DNA of 64,000 nucleotides, from assembly GCA_024919175.1 (NCBI GenBank), contig CP103805.1, positions 1-64,000 on the forward strand, written 5' to 3'. Of the stretch, positions 60,972 to 64,000 are shown piece by piece (position 1 is the stretch's first letter; the number at the start of each line of letters is the position of its first letter). The position numbers and the translations under genes are program-made. The notes under the pieces were generated by a model. The model saw only the letters and a list, made by a program, of their open reading frames with translations. It made no database searches and had not been told where the DNA came from. This DNA is from Clostridioides difficile. Lineage in GTDB: Bacteria > Bacillota > Clostridia > Peptostreptococcales > Peptostreptococcaceae.

Positions 60972-61412
60972 CTATTTTTCTTTTATTTTATCTAAGTATT
61001 CAAAGCCTTCAAATGTAAAAGGTACTTCTATTTCTCCAACTTTTGCAGCTTCCCAATCAGCTAAAGTTAAATCATCAAACATACATCCATAAAGTGCAAT
61101 TCTTTCAGAACCATATGAATCTGGATCTTGCAATTTACTTATTATAGTTACTTTAAACTCTTTACCTTCATTTAACATTTTTTCGACATATTCGCCAAAT
61201 AAGGTACTTATCTTATAAAGAGTTATAGATCCTTTTCCAGTTGCACCAATCATTTTATATGTGGTCATTATTTGACCACATAATTTTATTTCTTCTTTAT
61301 CTATATCAACCTTGGCTTCCATCCCTTTTGTTGATGTAAGTTGCTTATTATCTAGCCAACACTCTCCAAAAGTACCAGATATTATTCTTTTTGCATCTAT
61401 TTTAGCTTTCAA
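60972..61412 (-). CDS. xkdM: Tail tube protein, XkdM-like
   Basis: The 146-residue protein has AKRIISGTFGECWLDNKQLT and KVDIDKEEIKLCGQIMTTYK, the XkdM tube fold. It follows the sheath gene by 15 bases and forms the inner tube of a contractile tail. Confidence 0.94.
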   Translation of the reverse strand: MKAKIDAKRIISGTFGECWLDNKQLTSTKGMEAKVDIDKEEIKLCGQIMTTYKMIGATGKGSITLYKISTLFGEYVEKMLNEGKEFKVTIISKLQDPDSYGSERIALYGCMFDDLTLADWEAAKVGEIEVPFTFEGFEYLDKIKEK

Positions 61413-61427
61413 ATTTTAACCTCCAAA

Positions 61428-62483
61428 CTACATAGAGATGTCTAAATATACATCTTCCATTGCATCTATTAATTTAATTTTTGCTTTTAAAAATACAATT
61501 GTATCTGTGTTACATTCTTTTATTTGTTGTTCTTCCATATTAGATACATCAATATGATTTTCTTTTAACCATGCTCTTTGAGCATCTAAATTAATTTCTA
61601 CAGTTGGACCTTCATCAATTAAACCTTCTTTTTCTAATTCTTGAAGATATAATTGTATTGCAACAATAAGTAAACACTTATTATCATAAGTGTTAGGAGT
61701 TTTTCCTATATAATTTTTTACAATTATCTTTTTAATATCATTGTGGATTTGATCTAGTGTATCAACTAGCTTAATCTTTTTGAATATATCACCTTTTGAA
61801 TCAGTAGTTGTTGTAAAGGATGTAACTCCTCTAGCGATTACTATAGCTCCACTTTCTTTTATCAAAATTAACTCTCCATTATTTATCCTTGTATTAGCTT
61901 CAACTCTTGTTAATTTAGGTATATTAGTAACTTCTGGTATTTCTGCATATGTTACAGATTGAGTTGATGGAGTTCCTGCAATAAAACCTGCTATTCTTGG
62001 TAGAAATTCATTTGAAGTGTATTTTTTACCTTCTACTTCAATGTCAGTTGCTGTAAAGTTTATTATACCTTCATAATCTGCTGAATTACTTGCAGTAATA
62101 GCTTTAACCTTTATTTTATTATCTTCTCTCATCTTATTAATCCATGTTTTGATTTTAGGTAAATCCTGTTCTGTCTCTTCTGGCATACAAAGATAATTAA
62201 ACTCGCAAGTTTCAAGAAAATCTAAAGCATCATCTATTAATTCATCTGTATCTAATGTATAAACTAATATTTTATTTGGAGGATACACATTTCCCTTCAT
62301 AGCCATTTTTATATAATCTAAATTAACAGCAGAATAATTTTCTGGAATATCCTCTATTTCTTTTATCTCAACTAACCCTATATTCTTTGTATCTTTTAAA
62401 ATAAGTGCTACAATACCTCCAGAACGTTTAACAAAAGTTTTTCCTGCCTGGATAAAAGAAATATTAATTTCTGGTAAACCCAT
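61428..62483 (-). CDS. xkdK: Tail sheath protein, XkdK-like
   Basis: The 351-residue contractile sheath protein contains LPEINISFIQAGKTFVKRSG, YLCMPEETEQDLPKIKTWIN, EFLPRIAGFIAGTPSTQSVT and GELILIKESGAIVIARGVTS. Its presence defines the phage as a myovirus. Confidence 0.95.
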   Translation of the reverse strand: MGLPEINISFIQAGKTFVKRSGGIVALILKDTKNIGLVEIKEIEDIPENYSAVNLDYIKMAMKGNVYPPNKILVYTLDTDELIDDALDFLETCEFNYLCMPEETEQDLPKIKTWINKMREDNKIKVKAITASNSADYEGIINFTATDIEVEGKKYTSNEFLPRIAGFIAGTPSTQSVTYAEIPEVTNIPKLTRVEANTRINNGELILIKESGAIVIARGVTSFTTTTDSKGDIFKKIKLVDTLDQIHNDIKKIIVKNYIGKTPNTYDNKCLLIVAIQLYLQELEKEGLIDEGPTVEINLDAQRAWLKENHIDVSNMEEQQIKECNTDTIVFLKAKIKLIDAMEDVYLDISM

Positions 62484-62933
62484 TTAATCACTTCCTATCT
62501 TTAAATCTACACTTTTCATTGTTTCATATGTTTCTTTACTAAAGTAAATCTCTTCAAAATAAGATACAGTCATTAGAAAAGTTAGTTTATATCCTATAGA
62601 ATCTTTTACAATTGATGGAGATATATTTTCTATAGTTAAACTTCTATCTTTAACTCTAATATTTCTATTAAATATTTTTTCTAATCTACTTTGTATGTCA
62701 TATAGATTTAATTTATTTTTTCTAGCCTTTTGGTAATATTCAATATCTATGAATATCTTTTTAACATCTAAAATGTTATTTGCAATATTATTAGAAACAG
62801 GTAAAAGTTGCACAAAAAAACAAGCCTCATCAAAGCCTTGTATATTATCCTCATTAATAAAAATATCTGTATCTCTAAACTCACTTTCTATTCTTTTATT
62901 AACTGCTATTATAATGTCTCTGTTTGTAAGCAA
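62484..62933 (-). CDS. Tail terminator/completion protein (DUF6838-like)
   Basis: The 149-residue protein (IIIAVNKRIESEFRDTDIFI, GFDEACFFVQLLPVSNNIAN, YKLTFLMTVSYFEEIYFS) matches the protein directly before the sheath in C. difficile myoviruses. It caps the tail tube. Confidence 0.8.
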   Translation of the reverse strand: MLTNRDIIIAVNKRIESEFRDTDIFINEDNIQGFDEACFFVQLLPVSNNIANNILDVKKIFIDIEYYQKARKNKLNLYDIQSRLEKIFNRNIRVKDRSLTIENISPSIVKDSIGYKLTFLMTVSYFEEIYFSKETYETMKSVDLKIGSD

Positions 62934-62941
62934 CTAATCAC

Positions 62942-63298
62942 CTACCAATCAAATAAATTTGCTTTTGCACTTGTCATATTTTCTTTTGTTTTTTCAATTC
63001 CCTTTTCAACCATAAAAGAACCAGGAACAATACCACCATTTTTAGTTGAATGGCCATCATTTACTAAAGTAGCATATTCAACCTTGTCTTCAACAATATA
63101 AGTATCATATTCTGGTTGACTCTCTTCCCATCCATTCTTTAACTTTTCAGTTCTAACAGGTGTTTCATCTCTGATATTTTCTGCTAATTCCTTGCCAGTT
63201 TTATTTGTAAACTTCTTAATTTTTCTATTAAAATTTGATGCATTTAACTTTAAATCTAATGCTAATGCTTCAAAAACTCCTAAGTTATCTATTCCCAT
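62942..63298 (-). CDS. HK97 gp10-like head-tail completion protein
   Basis: The 118-residue protein has ELAENIRDETPVRTEKLKNG and VEYATLVNDGHSTKNGGIVP, the gp10 family signature. It starts on the last base of the previous gene. Confidence 0.9.
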   Translation of the reverse strand: MGIDNLGVFEALALDLKLNASNFNRKIKKFTNKTGKELAENIRDETPVRTEKLKNGWEESQPEYDTYIVEDKVEYATLVNDGHSTKNGGIVPGSFMVEKGIEKTKENMTSAKANLFDW

Positions 63299-63645
63299 TA
63301 TATCCGCTCCAATTCTGTAATAGGTATTTCCATATGGCTTGGATATATATTTGCTTTAGAAACCTTAAATACAGCTTCTTCTCCATGACTATAAGTTGCA
63401 TTTATAGTGTCGCCTGTTTTTATATCTACTTCTGGTCTACAAAATAACTTTCGATTTATAACTATAGCTCCAATATCGCCACTTACAATGGCTTCTTCTT
63501 TCCTTGAAATTGCACAAGGGATATTTTCAGCTATAACAACATTACTAAAATCATTAGAATATGTTTCTTCATTCCAGCCTTTTGATTTTCTGATGATATT
63601 CATTTTATCAAGATACGTCATTTCTAATATATCTGCCTCTGTCAC
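63298..63645 (-). CDS. Head-tail joining protein, XkdH-like
   Basis: The 115-residue protein (EADILEMTYLDKMNIIRKSK, CAISRKEEAIVSGDIGAIVI, KTGDTINATYSHGEEAVFKV) matches the stopper/adaptor protein that seals the head. GAGGTGAT precedes the ATG. Confidence 0.8.
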   Translation of the reverse strand: MTEADILEMTYLDKMNIIRKSKGWNEETYSNDFSNVVIAENIPCAISRKEEAIVSGDIGAIVINRKLFCRPEVDIKTGDTINATYSHGEEAVFKVSKANIYPSHMEIPITELERI

Positions 63646-63656
63646 TTAATCACCTC

Positions 63657-64000
63657 TTAGTACATATTAACAATACAAAATGGGCTTAGAAATTTTTTAT
63701 CAGTATCAGTTAAAAAAGATGATGAACTTATGCTATTTTCAGCAGTTTGCAATGTTAAAGTATTATATTCTATTTTTGTATCACCTCTAGTTATTGCTTT
63801 TAAGTTTTTTTCTAGATTATCAAGTCCGCTATTTTTCTTAAGTTCCTCAAATCTTGAAGATAATATTGATATTACTTTTTCTTCCACAAACCCTTCTAGT
63901 GCTATACTTAGTTCCTGTCTAAAACAATATTCTAAAACCATTTCACTTATCTTCTTTATATAAAGGATTATTAATTTATCATATCTATCATTTTCTATTC
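63657..64000 (-). CDS. Head-tail connector (gp6/YqbG-like), 5' end beyond window
   Basis: The frame stays open from the stop at 63657 to the right edge. It covers ENDRYDKLIILYIKKISEMV, EYCFRQELSIALEGFVEEKV and more C-terminal residues. The helical pattern with YC-x5-L before a long helix fits gp6-like connectors. The start codon is outside the window. Upstream, beyond the edge, major capsid and scaffold genes are expected. Confidence 0.75.
   Translation of the reverse strand, partial: IENDRYDKLIILYIKKISEMVLEYCFRQELSIALEGFVEEKVISILSSRFEELKKNSGLDNLEKNLKAITRGDTKIEYNTLTLQTAENSISSSSFLTDTDKKFLSPFCIVNMY

Noticed and set aside
1..64000. tRNA, rRNA or clostridial toxin genes (tcdA, tcdB, cdt)
   Set aside because: No cloverleaf with CCA-adjacent pattern, no rRNA-like sequence and no toxin repeat domains were seen on either strand.
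1..64000. Two separate chromosomal prophages
   Set aside because: There is no duplicate of any head, tail or lysis gene, no chromosomal genes between the parts, and Rep, iterons and partition genes lie in the middle. One circular element explains the layout better, although the flanks are needed to prove it.

Overview
The window reads as most of a circular phage-plasmid from Clostridioides difficile. Four independent markers point to this species: a CRISPR repeat matching the C. difficile type I-B repeat as I recall it, an endolysin of the CD27L type, an IStron of the CdISt1 kind, and a C. difficile-type type I toxin. Composition is AT-rich throughout. All identifications come from reading the sequence; no database was searched.

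Layout. Phage genes lie on the minus strand at both ends of the window. At the left are the small terminase (3868-4320), large terminase (1046-2785) and a portal gene running off base 1. At the right, entering from base 64000, are head-tail connectors, sheath, tube, chaperones, tape measure, baseplate, fibres, holin and endolysin, ending at 45472. Only the capsid block is absent, and it belongs between portal and connectors. The simplest reading is one circular genome cut inside the head module, of the order of 68-70 kb. Its tail is a contractile XkdK/XkdM-type myovirus tail.

The plasmid part lies at 31.8-45.4 kb. It has an iteron origin (35.45-35.65 kb), a Rep_3-type initiator interrupted by an IStron, a ParA/ribbon-helix-helix partition pair, and a type I toxin-antitoxin pair. 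On each side of the origin sits one of two diverged copies of a sigma factor / anti-sigma factor / secreted protein operon, pointing away from each other. A bipartite motif (TGTC, 19 bases, CGTTAT) precedes the secreted genes of both copies and also a distant membrane protein gene at 15316, which suggests a plasmid-encoded regulon.

The lysogeny switch is at 23.4-24.1 kb, with a repressor, a multi-operator region and leftward early genes including a replisome organizer with origin-like repeats inside its gene. Between the early genes and the terminase lie cargo blocks: MerR with a short-chain dehydrogenase and a RibD-like reductase, a Fic protein, a haem catalase, and a WYL-regulated operon of membrane proteins that is a candidate defence or toxin system. 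From 24.4 to 31.9 kb there are two short cas-less CRISPR arrays and two vestigial CRISPR loci. Between them sits a three-gene phosphorelay (HPt, hybrid kinase, REC/HD-GYP/GGDEF regulator) whose arginine codon use differs from its surroundings.

Two IS605-type elements that carry tnpB but no tnpA each split a gene, and in both cases precise removal restores the reading frame.
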